A stretch of 33,217 bases of DNA from an uncultured Hungatella sp. (GTDB taxonomy: Bacteria > Bacillota > Clostridia > Lachnospirales > Lachnospiraceae): assembly GCA_910577935.1 (NCBI GenBank), contig CAJTOT010000033.1, positions 1 through 33,217 on the forward strand, written 5' to 3'. The position numbers and the translations under genes are program-made. A model generated the notes under the pieces. That model was not told the origin of the DNA and searched no databases. It saw only the letters and a list, made by a program, of their open reading frames with translations. Below are positions 14,710-25,804 of this stretch, piece by piece (positions within the stretch are counted from its first letter, which is position 1; every line of letters starts with the position of its first letter).

Positions 14710-15341
14710 GCACTTTTCGCAAAATAAGGCACTGCCTGAAGGAGCACTTTTCCGATAACCCCAACCAGTATGGCGGCGGCTATGGCCTCTGGAATTCCCG
14801 ACCCTGTCACCGTGGCCATGATCAGGCCCCACACAGCGTCCACTGCCGCGCTCCTGGCCTGGGCATACTCTCTCGCCAGGAGAAGATAAATCGAACCCAT
14901 GACAAACACCGTGTTGACCATGGAACCCACAAATCCTGTGAGAGGAAGAGCCGCGGCATAATTCACCCTCATCTTCTTCAATGCCATCCATGCCCATCCG
15001 GCAGCCGCTCCTACCATAACCCGGCATCCCACGGAGATCCACAGAGCCTTCAAAGCCCCTGTAATTCCCGTCATGCTCATGAAAGGGGAAAAGGCGAAGG
15101 ACAACAGGGTAGGCGCCACGGTGTTGCTCACCATGGAGCACACTCCGAACACGCCTCCGAGGATGGCCCCTGCGCCGGGCCCTAAGATGACTGCCCCCAG
15201 AATCACGGGGATGTGAACAGTTGTCGCCTTAACAACCGGAAGGTGGATCATCCCCAGAGGCGTGTTTGCCAGAAGAATGACCATAGCCGCCATAAGTGCG
15301 ATACTGGTCAGATAACGGGTGTCTTTTGTTCTTGTTTTCAT
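14706..15341 (-). CDS. ECF transporter S component
   Basis: This is a 211-residue integral membrane protein with about six hydrophobic segments. The family-like segments LANTPLGMIHLPVVKATTVH and IPVILGAVILGPGAGAILGG place it among energy-coupling-factor substrate-binding (S) components, which capture a vitamin or micronutrient and share a common EcfA-EcfA'-EcfT module (not in this window). The substrate is unknown; related clostridial proteins are sometimes annotated as pantothenate transporters, but nothing here decides. The start follows AGGAGGTAAAAATC. It has its own promoter with an inverted repeat and sits between rpmH and oriC, where B. subtilis has no gene. Confidence 0.85.
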   Translation of the reverse strand: MKTRTKDTRYLTSIALMAAMVILLANTPLGMIHLPVVKATTVHIPVILGAVILGPGAGAILGGVFGVCSMVSNTVAPTLLSFAFSPFMSMTGITGALKALWISVGCRVMVGAAAGWAWMALKKMRVNYAAALPLTGFVGSMVNTVFVMGSIYLLLAREYAQARSAAVDAVWGLIMATVTGSGIPEAIAAAILVGVIGKVLLQAVPYFAKSA

Positions 15342-15376
15342 GATTTTTACCTCCTGCTACTGTTCTTTAAAAAAGA

Positions 15377-15423
15377 TACAATGCTTACAAGTGGATTATA
15401 TATATCGCCGCATTGTAAGTCAA
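15377..15423 (-). promoter_or_regulatory. Promoter and operator-like inverted repeat of the ECF S-component gene
   Basis: On the minus strand, TTGACT (15418-15423), a 17-bp spacer and TATAAT (15395-15400) form a near-consensus promoter. TACAATGC (15377-15384) and GCATTGTA (15410-15417) form a perfect inverted repeat, one arm beside the -35 and the other just past the start point. This is a plausible repressor site; no known regulator motif was recognised. Confidence 0.7.
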
Positions 15424-15460
15424 TCTGATTTTTCCCCATTTTCAAGGTGAAAACTTAAAG

Positions 15461-15662
15461 TTATCCACAAAATGTTGATAACTTGTGGATAACTTCTGGA
15501 TTACTCTGGATTTCTTCACACCATTTGCCGTTTTTTCCAGATTTTATCTGGGTCATCCCCGTGTTAATAACCCTGCTTGTCCTTATCCCCATATTGTGGA
15601 AAACCAGGCCTTTCCACAGGATTTTCACAGACCTTACACACATATTTATCAAGTTATCCACA
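15461..15662. other. oriC, upstream DnaA-box cluster
   Basis: Perfect boxes TTATCCACA occur at 15461-15469 and 15654-15662 (plus) and 15484-15492 (minus). One-mismatch boxes occur at 15473-15481, 15583-15591, 15595-15603 and 15634-15642. The cluster lies directly upstream of dnaA, at the point where transcription polarity switches, marking the replication origin. Confidence 0.9.
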
Positions 15663-15680
15663 TTTATTTTTCTATTTTCA

Positions 15681-15709
15681 TTGAAAAAAATTCTTTCCTA
15701 TTGTAAAAT
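15681..15709 (+). promoter_or_regulatory. Promoter of dnaA
   Basis: TTGAAA (15681-15686), a 17-bp spacer and TAAAAT (15704-15709) lie about 50 bp before the dnaA ATG. DnaA boxes lie immediately upstream, consistent with autoregulation. Confidence 0.75.
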
Positions 15710-15760
15710 AGGTTTAGATTGGGCAAATGTGCGCTTCATTACACGTTAGGAGACAAATGT

Positions 15761-17137
15761 ATGTTAGAACAATTAAAGCAACAGTGGGATGATATTCTGC
15801 TGCATTTGAAAGAAGAACACGAACTTCTTGATGTTTCATATAAAACCTGGCTTCTGCCGCTGAAGGTATACTCTGTGGAAGGCTCCACAGTGAACATTCT
15901 GGCGCCGGATGTCAATTTTGTTGCTTATATCCGGAAAAAATACGGATTTCTTCTTCAGGTGACAATCGAGGAGATGACCGGCTTCGCGTGTAATGTCGAC
16001 TTTGTAACCGACGACATGATTAAGGACAAAGACAACAACAAAGCCGAAAAACAGCTGATTCAGAACACTGCCGCCGATGTAACCCAGACAGCCCTCCAAA
16101 GCGCTAATTTGAACCCCAGATATACCTTTGACACCTTTGTCGTGGGAGCTAACAACAACCTGGCCCATGCGGCAGCTCTTGCCGTGGCCGAATCCCCCGG
16201 CGAGGTGTACAATCCTCTGTTTATATACGGGGGCGTGGGGCTTGGAAAAACCCATTTGATGCACTCCATCGCCCATTTCATATTAAAAAACAACACAGAG
16301 GCAAAGATTCTCTATGTGACCTCCGAGAAGTTCACCAACGAGCTCATCGACGCCATCAGGAACAAAAACAACATATCCACTACGGAATTCCGGGAAAAAT
16401 ACAGGAACAACGATGTTCTCCTCATTGATGATATCCAGTTTATTATAGGCAAAGAGAGTACCCAGGAAGAATTTTTCCACACCTTCAACACCTTATACGA
16501 GTCCAAGAAGCAGATTATCATATCCTCCGATAAACCGCCGAAAGACATCGAGACCCTGGAAGAACGTCTGCGCTCCAGGTTCGAGTGGGGACTTACCGTG
16601 GACATTCAGTCCCCTGACTACGAAACCCGTATGGCTATCCTGCGGAAAAAAGAAGAGCTGGAAGGCTACAACATCGACAATGAGGTGATCAAATACATCG
16701 CAACCAACATCAAGTCCAACATCCGGGAGCTGGAGGGAGCCCTGACGAAGATCGTGGCCCTTTCCAAGCTGGATCACAACAAAGAGATAGACATCGCCCT
16801 GGCAGAGGAAGCCCTCAAGGACATTATCTCCCCCAACGCTCAGAGAAAGCTCACCGCAGAACTGATCATCCAGATTGTGGCCGACCACTTCGGCCTGACG
16901 CCTCTGGATATCGCTTCCCAGAAGCGCAGTAAAAACATCGCTTATCCCAGGCAGATCTGCATGTATCTGTGCCAGGAGATCGTGGGGACGCCTCTGCAGG
17001 AGATAGGAAAACTTTTAGGCGGCAGAGACCACACCACCATCATCCACGGCAGGGACAAAATCGCAGCCGACTTAAAAACCAACGAAAGCACCGCCAACAC
17101 CATCGAGATCTTAAAGAAAAAGATTAACCCACAATAA
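15761..17137 (+). CDS. dnaA: Chromosomal replication initiator protein DnaA
   Basis: DnaA binds DnaA boxes, oligomerises with ATP and melts oriC. The 458-residue product has domain I (residues 1-80, LEQLKQQWDDILLHLKEE), a short linker, and the AAA+ domain starting NPRYTFDTFVVGANNNLAHAA. Walker A is GGVGLGKTHL, Walker B LLIDDIQFI, and sensor/arginine-finger regions are in SRFEWGLTVDIQSPDYE. The C-terminal DNA-binding signature is GGRDHTTIIHGRDKI. The start chosen is the ATG at 15761, following TTAGGAGACAAATGT; an upstream in-frame ATG at 15719 would add 14 atypical residues. It is flanked on both sides by DnaA boxes. Confidence 0.98.
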   Translation: MLEQLKQQWDDILLHLKEEHELLDVSYKTWLLPLKVYSVEGSTVNILAPDVNFVAYIRKKYGFLLQVTIEEMTGFACNVDFVTDDMIKDKDNNKAEKQLIQNTAADVTQTALQSANLNPRYTFDTFVVGANNNLAHAAALAVAESPGEVYNPLFIYGGVGLGKTHLMHSIAHFILKNNTEAKILYVTSEKFTNELIDAIRNKNNISTTEFREKYRNNDVLLIDDIQFIIGKESTQEEFFHTFNTLYESKKQIIISSDKPPKDIETLEERLRSRFEWGLTVDIQSPDYETRMAILRKKEELEGYNIDNEVIKYIATNIKSNIRELEGALTKIVALSKLDHNKEIDIALAEEALKDIISPNAQRKLTAELIIQIVADHFGLTPLDIASQKRSKNIAYPRQICMYLCQEIVGTPLQEIGKLLGGRDHTTIIHGRDKIAADLKTNESTANTIEILKKKINPQ

Positions 17138-17140
17138 ATC

Positions 17141-17249
17141 TGTGGACAAGCTGTTGAATTTCTGTGGATAAATCCTTCAAAATTACTCTCACTTTCCACC
17201 ATGTGGATAATGCTTCTGAACCTGAGAATAATTTTTAACCTTTTCCACA
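17141..17249. other. oriC, downstream DnaA-box cluster
   Basis: TGTGGATAA occurs at 17163-17171 and 17202-17210 (perfect boxes, minus strand). TGTGGACAA (17141-17149) and TTTTCCACA (17241-17249) are one-mismatch boxes. An A/T-rich stretch (17219-17300) follows and is a candidate unwinding region. With the upstream cluster this gives a bipartite origin around dnaA, as in B. subtilis. Confidence 0.8.
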
Positions 17250-17396
17250 TGGTTTTTAACCAGGATTTTTCCGGTTTTTAGTGGCTTTTTCCGGTTTTGA
17301 ACAAATTCACACCCCCTACTACGATTACTGCGGAAATGAATTACATTATCTCTTTCTATATAACACCACGAACCAGCAAAGGAGTTATCAACATTT

Positions 17397-18515
17397 ATGA
17401 AGCTGACATTTAAAAAAGACGATCTGCTCAACGGAATCAACATTGTACTGAAAGCCGTTTCATCAAAGACCACCATGCCTATTCTTGAGTGCATCCTGAT
17501 AGACGCATCTGCCGATGTGATCAAGCTCACAGGCAACGACATGGAACTCGGCATAGATACCACCGTGGAGGGAACCATCCTGGAAAGAGGAAAAATCGCT
17601 CTCGACGCCAAGCTGTTTTCTGAGATTATCAGAAAGCTTTCCGGAGGGGAAGCCCTCATAACCGTGGAGTCAGACGATAAACTGAACACCACCATCACCT
17701 GTGAAGCTTCAGTCTTCCATATTCAGGGCAAAGACGGTGAGGAATTCGCTTACCTCCCTTATATAGAGAAAGATCATTACATCAGTCTCTCCCAGTTTAC
17801 CTTGAAAGAAGTCATCCGCCAGACTTTGTTCTCCATCTCTGCCAATGACAGCAACAAGATGATGACGGGAGAGTTGTTTCAGGTGTCAGGGTATGAACTC
17901 AAGGTGGTTTCCCTTGACGGACACCGGATGGCCATCCGGAACCTGAAGCTGAAGGATCAGTACAATGATATAAAAGTCATCGTTCCCGGAAAGACTCTCA
18001 GTGAAATAAGCAAGATTTTAAACGGAGACAATGAGAGCGAAGTCCTTATATTCTTCAGCAAAAACCATATTCTGTTCGAGTTCGACAATACCGTGGTTGT
18101 CTCCCGCCTGATAGAAGGAGAGTATTTCCGCATAGAGCAGATGCTGTCCAGCGATTATGAGACAAAAGTGACCATCAACAGGAGAGAATTTTTAGACAAC
18201 ATTGACCGGGCCTCCATCCTCATAAGAGAAAATGACAAAAAGCCTATTATTTTGAATGTTACGGATTCTGTCATGCAGATGAAGATTAATTCCAGCTTCG
18301 GCGCTATGAACTCGGAAGCCGCCATCAGAAAGACGGGAAAGGACATTATGATCGGATTTAATCCGAAATTCCTCATGGATGCCCTGAGAATTATTGATGA
18401 CGAGGAGATTGATCTCTATATGATGAATCCAAAATCTCCTTGTTTCATAAAAGACTCGGGAGAGAGCTATATTTATCTGATTCTCCCTGTGAATTTTAAC
18501 GCGGCATCTGTTTAG
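17397..18515 (+). CDS. dnaN: DNA polymerase III beta subunit (sliding clamp)
   Basis: This is the sliding clamp, a dimeric ring that tethers replicative polymerase and many repair factors. The 372-residue product starts MKLTFKKDDLLNGINIVLKAVSSK and has the three-fold clamp architecture (repeating domains at about 1-125, 126-250 and 251-372). Recognisable segments include KTTMPILECILIDA, SLDGHRMAIR and the C-terminal YIYLILPVNFNAASV; the family usually ends in a hydrophobic P-[VM]-[RN] motif. A 259-nt gap carrying DnaA boxes separates it from dnaA. AAAGGAG lies 12 nt before the ATG, a rather long spacing. Confidence 0.97.
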   Translation: MKLTFKKDDLLNGINIVLKAVSSKTTMPILECILIDASADVIKLTGNDMELGIDTTVEGTILERGKIALDAKLFSEIIRKLSGGEALITVESDDKLNTTITCEASVFHIQGKDGEEFAYLPYIEKDHYISLSQFTLKEVIRQTLFSISANDSNKMMTGELFQVSGYELKVVSLDGHRMAIRNLKLKDQYNDIKVIVPGKTLSEISKILNGDNESEVLIFFSKNHILFEFDNTVVVSRLIEGEYFRIEQMLSSDYETKVTINRREFLDNIDRASILIRENDKKPIILNVTDSVMQMKINSSFGAMNSEAAIRKTGKDIMIGFNPKFLMDALRIIDDEEIDLYMMNPKSPCFIKDSGESYIYLILPVNFNAASV

Positions 18516-18552
18516 CCATGTCCTTTTACGGGGAATATAAGAAAGGAAGCAT

Positions 18553-18762
18553 ATGGAAATCGTTAAACTGAGGGAAGAGTATATCAAACTGAGTCAGGCT
18601 CTCAAGGCTGCCGGCCTTGTGGAGTCTGGCGTCGATGCCAAATATGCCATTTTGGATGGTCTGGTTAAGGTCAACGGAGAGGCAGAGTACCAGAGAGGAA
18701 AAAAGCTGAGAGACGGCGATGTGGTGACCTACGACGGACAGACCATAAGGATAGAAGCCTAA
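18553..18762 (+). CDS. yaaA: S4-domain RNA-binding protein YaaA (RlbA)
   Basis: This 69-residue protein consists of a single S4 RNA-binding domain: YIKLSQALKAAGLVESGVDA, then AILDGLVKVNGEAEYQRGKK and LRDGDVV. It is conserved between dnaN and recF in Firmicutes; a role in ribosome large-subunit maturation has been suggested for the family. The start is preceded by AAGAAAGGAAGCAT. Only 3 nt separate it from recF. Confidence 0.92.
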   Translation: MEIVKLREEYIKLSQALKAAGLVESGVDAKYAILDGLVKVNGEAEYQRGKKLRDGDVVTYDGQTIRIEA

Positions 18763-18765
18763 GCC

Positions 18766-19851
18766 ATGATCATAGAATCCATAGAACTGAAAAATTACAG
18801 AAATTACATAGAATTACATATGGATTTCAGCCCCGGCACCAATATCCTCTACGGTGACAACGCCCAGGGAAAAACCAATATTCTGGAGGCTGTCTACGTG
18901 TGCAGCACCACCAAGTCACACAGAGGCAGCAAGGACCGGGAGATGATCCATTTTGAGGAAGATGAATCCCACATCAAGCTGAAGGTCATCAAGTCCGATG
19001 TGCCTTACCGCATCGACATGCACTTGAAGAAGAATAAGCCAAGAGGCATTGCCATCAACGGCATCCCCATCAGAAGGGCCAGTGAGCTGTTCGGGATCGT
19101 CAATGTAGTTTTTTTTTCTCCGGAGGACTTGAATATCATAAAAAACGGGCCCTCGGAGAGACGCCGATTCCTTGATTTAGAGTTATGTCAACTAAATAAA
19201 CTGTATGTACACAATCTGGTGCAGTACAACAAGGTTCTTCTCCAGCGCAACAAGCTTCTGAAAGAGCTGTATTTCCGCCCGGAGTACGAAGAGACTCTGG
19301 ATATCTGGGACCTCCAGCTGGTTCAGTATGGGAAGGAACTGATTGAGTGCCGGAAAGAATTTATATCCCAGCTCAATGAGACAGTGAAGAGTACCCACAG
19401 CCAGCTGTCAGGAGGAAAGGAAGAGCTGATTTTAGAGTACGAGCCGAATATTGATGCTGCCTGTTTTGAAGAGAAGCTCTCTCTGAACCGCATCACAGAT
19501 AAAAAGCTGAAAACCACCTGCGCAGGCCCTCATAGGGATGATATAAATTTTCTCATTGACGGAGTGGATATCAGAAAATTCGGCTCCCAGGGCCAGCAGA
19601 GGACAGCGGCGTTGTCTTTGAAACTGGCGGAGATTGACCTTGTAAAACAGGTCGTAAGGGATTATCCGGTTCTCCTCCTGGATGACGTGCTTTCCGAGCT
19701 GGACAGGGGAAGGCAGCAGCAGCTTTTATCGGGAATCGATCATATTCAGACCATGATCACCTGCACCGGGCTTGATGATTTTGTCAATCACCGATTTCCT
19801 GTGGACAAGGTTTATAAAGTGGTCAGGGGAACCGTCACGGCGGAAAATTAA
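18766..19851 (+). CDS. recF: DNA replication and repair protein RecF
   Basis: RecF is an SMC-like ATPase that, with RecO and RecR, loads RecA at gaps. The 361-residue product begins MIIESIELKNYRNYIELHMD, with Walker A YGDNAQGKTNILEAVY (about 31-46), the signature motif FGSQGQQRTAALSLKLAE (about 270-287) and Walker B LLLDDVLSELD (about 302-312). The length is typical. It is tightly packed behind yaaA, so co-transcription with dnaN-yaaA is likely. Confidence 0.97.
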   Translation: MIIESIELKNYRNYIELHMDFSPGTNILYGDNAQGKTNILEAVYVCSTTKSHRGSKDREMIHFEEDESHIKLKVIKSDVPYRIDMHLKKNKPRGIAINGIPIRRASELFGIVNVVFFSPEDLNIIKNGPSERRRFLDLELCQLNKLYVHNLVQYNKVLLQRNKLLKELYFRPEYEETLDIWDLQLVQYGKELIECRKEFISQLNETVKSTHSQLSGGKEELILEYEPNIDAACFEEKLSLNRITDKKLKTTCAGPHRDDINFLIDGVDIRKFGSQGQQRTAALSLKLAEIDLVKQVVRDYPVLLLDDVLSELDRGRQQQLLSGIDHIQTMITCTGLDDFVNHRFPVDKVYKVVRGTVTAEN

Positions 19852-19911
19852 GAAACGCATACAGCAGGCAGATACGCGGACGCGCAGGGATTTAAGGAGG
19901 AATTTATATAT

Positions 19912-20400
19912 ATGGGAATGATAGGATATTACTTCAGGGCAGATGAACAGCTGGCAGACCAGATGAAAAAAGGAGTAAGCGGAAGTATTTTATTCACCGA
20001 GGACTATAAAGATAATATTTTAGACATAGATAAGGCATGGCATGCCATCCATTTTGTTCTCACTGGCGAGGCGTGGGAGGCTCCTTCCGGCGAACTGCTC
20101 GCCTCCGTGGTCCTGGGAGGAAAGCCTGTCAATGATGAAGACATGGGATACGGCCCTGCCAGGCTTCTGGATCAGGAGCTTGTGAAGGAGCTGGCGAAGG
20201 CCTTAGAGCCATGGGATAAGGCGGCTTTCCGGGAAAAATTTCATGTAAAGGATATGATAGAGAATCAGATTTATCCTGTGATGGACAACGAAAACGAGGA
20301 AGAATTTTTTGAGTATGTAAGTTTTTATTTCCTGGAATTAAAGAAATTTTTTAAAGAGGCAGCAGACAGAAATGAGTATATCATCTCTTTTATAGCATAA
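19912..20400 (+). CDS. DUF1877 family (YfbM-like) protein
   Basis: The 162-residue acidic protein starts MGMIGYYFRADEQLADQMKK and contains LDIDKAWHAIHFVLTGE, GYGPARLLDQELVKELAKAL and YVSFYFLELKKFFKEAAD. These are features I recognise from DUF1877, named for E. coli YfbM, of unknown function. It has no membrane segment or signal peptide. The ribosome binding site TTTAAGGAGGAATTTATATAT is good. It lies between recF and gyrB, in the same direction, 60 nt after recF and 28 nt before gyrB. Some Firmicutes carry a different small gene (yaaB/remB) at this place. Confidence 0.85.
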   Translation: MGMIGYYFRADEQLADQMKKGVSGSILFTEDYKDNILDIDKAWHAIHFVLTGEAWEAPSGELLASVVLGGKPVNDEDMGYGPARLLDQELVKELAKALEPWDKAAFREKFHVKDMIENQIYPVMDNENEEEFFEYVSFYFLELKKFFKEAADRNEYIISFIA

Positions 20401-20428
20401 GTTCTGAAAGACGAGAAGGAGGAAATGA

Positions 20429-22342
20429 ATGGGCACGGAGTACGGAGCGGATCAGATTCAGATTTTGGAAGGACTTGAAGCTGTAAGGAAAAGACCTGGT
20501 ATGTATATAGGCAGTACCTCCGCCAGAGGACTTCACCATCTGGTATACGAGATTGTGGACAATTCCGTAGACGAGGCGCTGGCAGGGTTCTGTTCGGAGA
20601 TCGATGTACAGATCAATGAAGATAATTCCATAACAGTCACGGACAACGGCCGGGGAATTCCGGTAGATATACAGAAAAAAGCAGGGCTTCCGGCGGTGGA
20701 GGTGGTATTTACCGTTCTCCATGCCGGCGGCAAGTTCGGAGGCGGGGGATACAAGGTATCCGGCGGTCTTCACGGCGTTGGGGCTTCTGTTGTCAACGCC
20801 CTTTCAGAATGGCTGGAAGTCAATATCTATAAAGACGGAAAAATCTATCATCAGAGATACGAGAGAGGAAAAGTGGCGGGGCCTTTGGCTGTCACTGGCA
20901 CATGTTCCCCGGAGACCCACGGCACTCAGGTAATCTTTCTGCCGGACAAAGAAATATTTGAAGAGACAGAGTACGATTACGACACCTTGAGAATCCGTCT
21001 TCAGGAGACAGCCTTTCTCACCAAGGCGTTGAAAATTATTCTGCGTGACGACAGGGAGGAAAAGAAGGAAAAGACATTCCACTACGAAGGGGGAATCAAG
21101 GAATTCGTCTCCTATCTCAATAAAGGAAAAGTCCCCCTCTATGACCAGGTCATCTACTGTGAAGGAACCAGGGACAAGGTCTACGTGGAAGTCTCCATGC
21201 AGCACAACGATTCCTACACGGAGAATATATATACATTTGTCAACAACATCAACACCCCGGAGGGCGGAACTCATCTCACTGGTTTCCGCAACGCTCTTAC
21301 GAAGACATTCAACGACTACGCAAGAAAAAATAAGCTTCTCAAGGACAGCGAGCCGTCCTTGAGCGGCGAGGATATCCGGGAGGGCCTGACTGCAATCATA
21401 AGCGTCAAGATAGAAGAACCTCAGTTCGAAGGACAGACAAAACAGAAGCTGGGCAACAGCGAGGCAAGGCTGGCGGTGGACTCTATAGTCAGCGAACAGC
21501 TGACCTACTTTTTAGAGCAGAATCCGGCTGTGGCAAAGGCCATGTGCGAAAAGTCCATCTTGGCCCAGAGGGCCAGGGCAGCAGCCAGAAAGGCCAGAGA
21601 CTTAACAAGAAGAAAGACCGCCCTGGAAGGCATGGCCCTTCCGGGAAAACTGGCGGACTGCTCCAACAAAGATCCGGAGAAGTGCGAGATCTATATTGTG
21701 GAGGGAGACTCTGCCGGAGGCTCTGCCAAGACTGCCCGCTCCAGGGATACCCAGGCCATCCTTCCCCTCAGAGGAAAGATCCTCAATGTGGAGAAGGCCA
21801 GGCTTGATAAAATATACGGAAATGCCGAGATCAAGGCCATGATCACCGCCTTCGGCACCGGGATTCACGATGATTTTGACATCTCCAAGCTGAGATACAA
21901 CAAGATCATCATCATGACCGATGCCGACGTGGACGGCGCCCATATAAGCACCCTCCTTTTGACATTCCTCTATCGGTTTATGCCGGAGCTGATTAAACAG
22001 GGTCATGTCTATCTGGCCCAGCCGCCTCTGTACAAAATCGAGAAAAATAAAAAAGTTTGGTATGCCTACAGTGACGGGGAGCTGAATGAAATCTTAAAGG
22101 AGATCGGAAGAGATAACAACAACAAGATTCAGCGGTACAAAGGACTTGGAGAGATGGATGCGGAGCAGCTGTGGGAGACCACCATGGACCCTGAGCGCCG
22201 GATTCTTCTCCGTGTGAATATGGACGATGACGTGATTTCCGAACTGGACCTGACATTTACCACCCTGATGGGAGACCAGGTAGAACCCAGACGTGAGTTT
22301 ATCGAAGCCAATGCGAAGTACGTTCAGAATCTGGACATTTAA
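20429..22342 (+). CDS. gyrB: DNA gyrase subunit B
   Basis: This is the ATPase subunit of gyrase, which introduces negative supercoils. The 637-residue length is normal for the Firmicutes form without the proteobacterial insert. The GHKL ATPase motifs are EIVDNSVDEAL, VTDNGRGIPV and GGYKVSGGLHGVGASVVN. The transducer follows, then Toprim motifs EGDSAGGSAKTARSRDTQAI and MTDADVDGAHI, with PLRGKILNVEKA between. It ends at about residue 637 with RREFIEANAKYVQNLDI. AGAAGGAGGAAATGA precedes the ATG. It is transcribed with gyrA, 15 nt downstream. Confidence 0.98.
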   Translation: MGTEYGADQIQILEGLEAVRKRPGMYIGSTSARGLHHLVYEIVDNSVDEALAGFCSEIDVQINEDNSITVTDNGRGIPVDIQKKAGLPAVEVVFTVLHAGGKFGGGGYKVSGGLHGVGASVVNALSEWLEVNIYKDGKIYHQRYERGKVAGPLAVTGTCSPETHGTQVIFLPDKEIFEETEYDYDTLRIRLQETAFLTKALKIILRDDREEKKEKTFHYEGGIKEFVSYLNKGKVPLYDQVIYCEGTRDKVYVEVSMQHNDSYTENIYTFVNNINTPEGGTHLTGFRNALTKTFNDYARKNKLLKDSEPSLSGEDIREGLTAIISVKIEEPQFEGQTKQKLGNSEARLAVDSIVSEQLTYFLEQNPAVAKAMCEKSILAQRARAAARKARDLTRRKTALEGMALPGKLADCSNKDPEKCEIYIVEGDSAGGSAKTARSRDTQAILPLRGKILNVEKARLDKIYGNAEIKAMITAFGTGIHDDFDISKLRYNKIIIMTDADVDGAHISTLLLTFLYRFMPELIKQGHVYLAQPPLYKIEKNKKVWYAYSDGELNEILKEIGRDNNNKIQRYKGLGEMDAEQLWETTMDPERRILLRVNMDDDVISELDLTFTTLMGDQVEPRREFIEANAKYVQNLDI

Positions 22343-22357
22343 GATGGGAGGAAATCA

Positions 22358-24895
<2,538 letters not shown>

Positions 24896-24907
24896 GATAA
24901 TTTACGA

Positions 24908-24975
24908 GGCGGCCGAAGTTTTATACAGGCCATGGGCATATGACCCATGGTCTGTAAACTGCGGCCGCCTTGTCT
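24908..24975 (+). terminator. Long hairpin between gyrA and the convergent ABC operon
   Basis: The arms GGCGGCCG-AGTTT...ACAG-CCATGGG and CCCATGG-CTGT-AAACT-CGGCCGCC pair over about 26 bp with two mismatches and one small bulge, around a 7-nt loop. The right side is followed by TTGTCTT only, so the U-tract is weak. Its place between converging operons suggests a bidirectional terminator or transcript stabiliser. Confidence 0.65.
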
Positions 24976-25009
24976 TGGTCAGAATTCAATATTTACTCTA
25001 AATTCAATA

Positions 25010-25804
25010 TTACTCCAGATTTAATTTTTTAGAAAGCAAATAGTCTGTAATCAAAAAGAATCCCACGGTAGTGACAAGCCCGAATATAAATGTGTATATC
25101 AGATACCCGTTGACAGGGTAATCGTCGAGAAGCTGGCCGAATCCGGTGGCCACGATGGCGATGGTGTTGATAATCTGGGAAGCTATGGAAATTCCCATAT
25201 AAGCCAGGATAGCTCCTATGATCCTGTGTTCTTTCCACTGCTGCCCGATGGCGATGCAGGCGAAGAACAGAAGAGGTCTGTGGAAACTCTCCATGATCAT
25301 GTTGATAACAGTGTAGATTGTGTGGGTAGTCAGGTTGATATCCAGGGAACGAACAAAGAACCTGAAAACTCCCCTGACATCCTCCATGGAGAAATGTCCT
25401 GTAAAAATCAGTAGGAAGGAAAGACTGATGATCACATTCACCACAACCTGCCACATGACGGCGATAAGTGTCTTGGACCAGACCAGGGTGCTGGTTTTGA
25501 CCGGCAGCGTGTGGGTCAGATACCCGTGGCGGCCCACCATGGTCTTATAAAAATCATAGACCACGAACACGGAGGTCATGAGATAACATGCAACTAAGTA
25601 GATCATACATATAACCAGATAGATAAAAGAAAATACAGCCATTCCCTCAGAGACAGCGCTGGTATGTCCTGACGAGTCCATGATGCTCAAAAGAATCTCA
25701 AACAAAATTTTTCCCACCACGGCCGCGATGATGTATCCTCCCATAAGGGGAAGGAAGAATCTTGCTGTGGAATTAAAATCTTTCTTTAACACTTTCCCTA
25801 ACAT
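25010..25804 (-). CDS. ABC transporter membrane permease
   Basis: The 264-residue protein has about six hydrophobic segments (near 18-37, 58-80, 113-135, 175-190, 196-216 and 232-254). A cytoplasmic-loop motif YDFYKTMVGRHGYLTHTLPV is often seen in small ABC-2-type permeases of Firmicutes. The start overlaps the ATPase gene's end by 7 nt, so they are coupled. Together with the ATPase and a GntR regulator it forms a YtrA/YtrB-type export or bacteriocin/cell-wall-stress cassette. The substrate cannot be told. Confidence 0.8.
   Translation of the reverse strand: MLGKVLKKDFNSTARFFLPLMGGYIIAAVVGKILFEILLSIMDSSGHTSAVSEGMAVFSFIYLVICMIYLVACYLMTSVFVVYDFYKTMVGRHGYLTHTLPVKTSTLVWSKTLIAVMWQVVVNVIISLSFLLIFTGHFSMEDVRGVFRFFVRSLDINLTTHTIYTVINMIMESFHRPLLFFACIAIGQQWKEHRIIGAILAYMGISIASQIINTIAIVATGFGQLLDDYPVNGYLIYTFIFGLVTTVGFFLITDYLLSKKLNLE

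Noticed and set aside
14629..15141. 170-codon minus-strand ORF overlapping the ECF gene in another frame
   Set aside because: Gly/His/Arg-rich shadow of the ECF S-component frame, which has the membrane segments and the ribosome binding site.
15719..15760. Longer DnaA start at 15719
   Set aside because: The added 14 residues are atypical, and TTAGGAGACAAATGT precedes the ATG at 15761.
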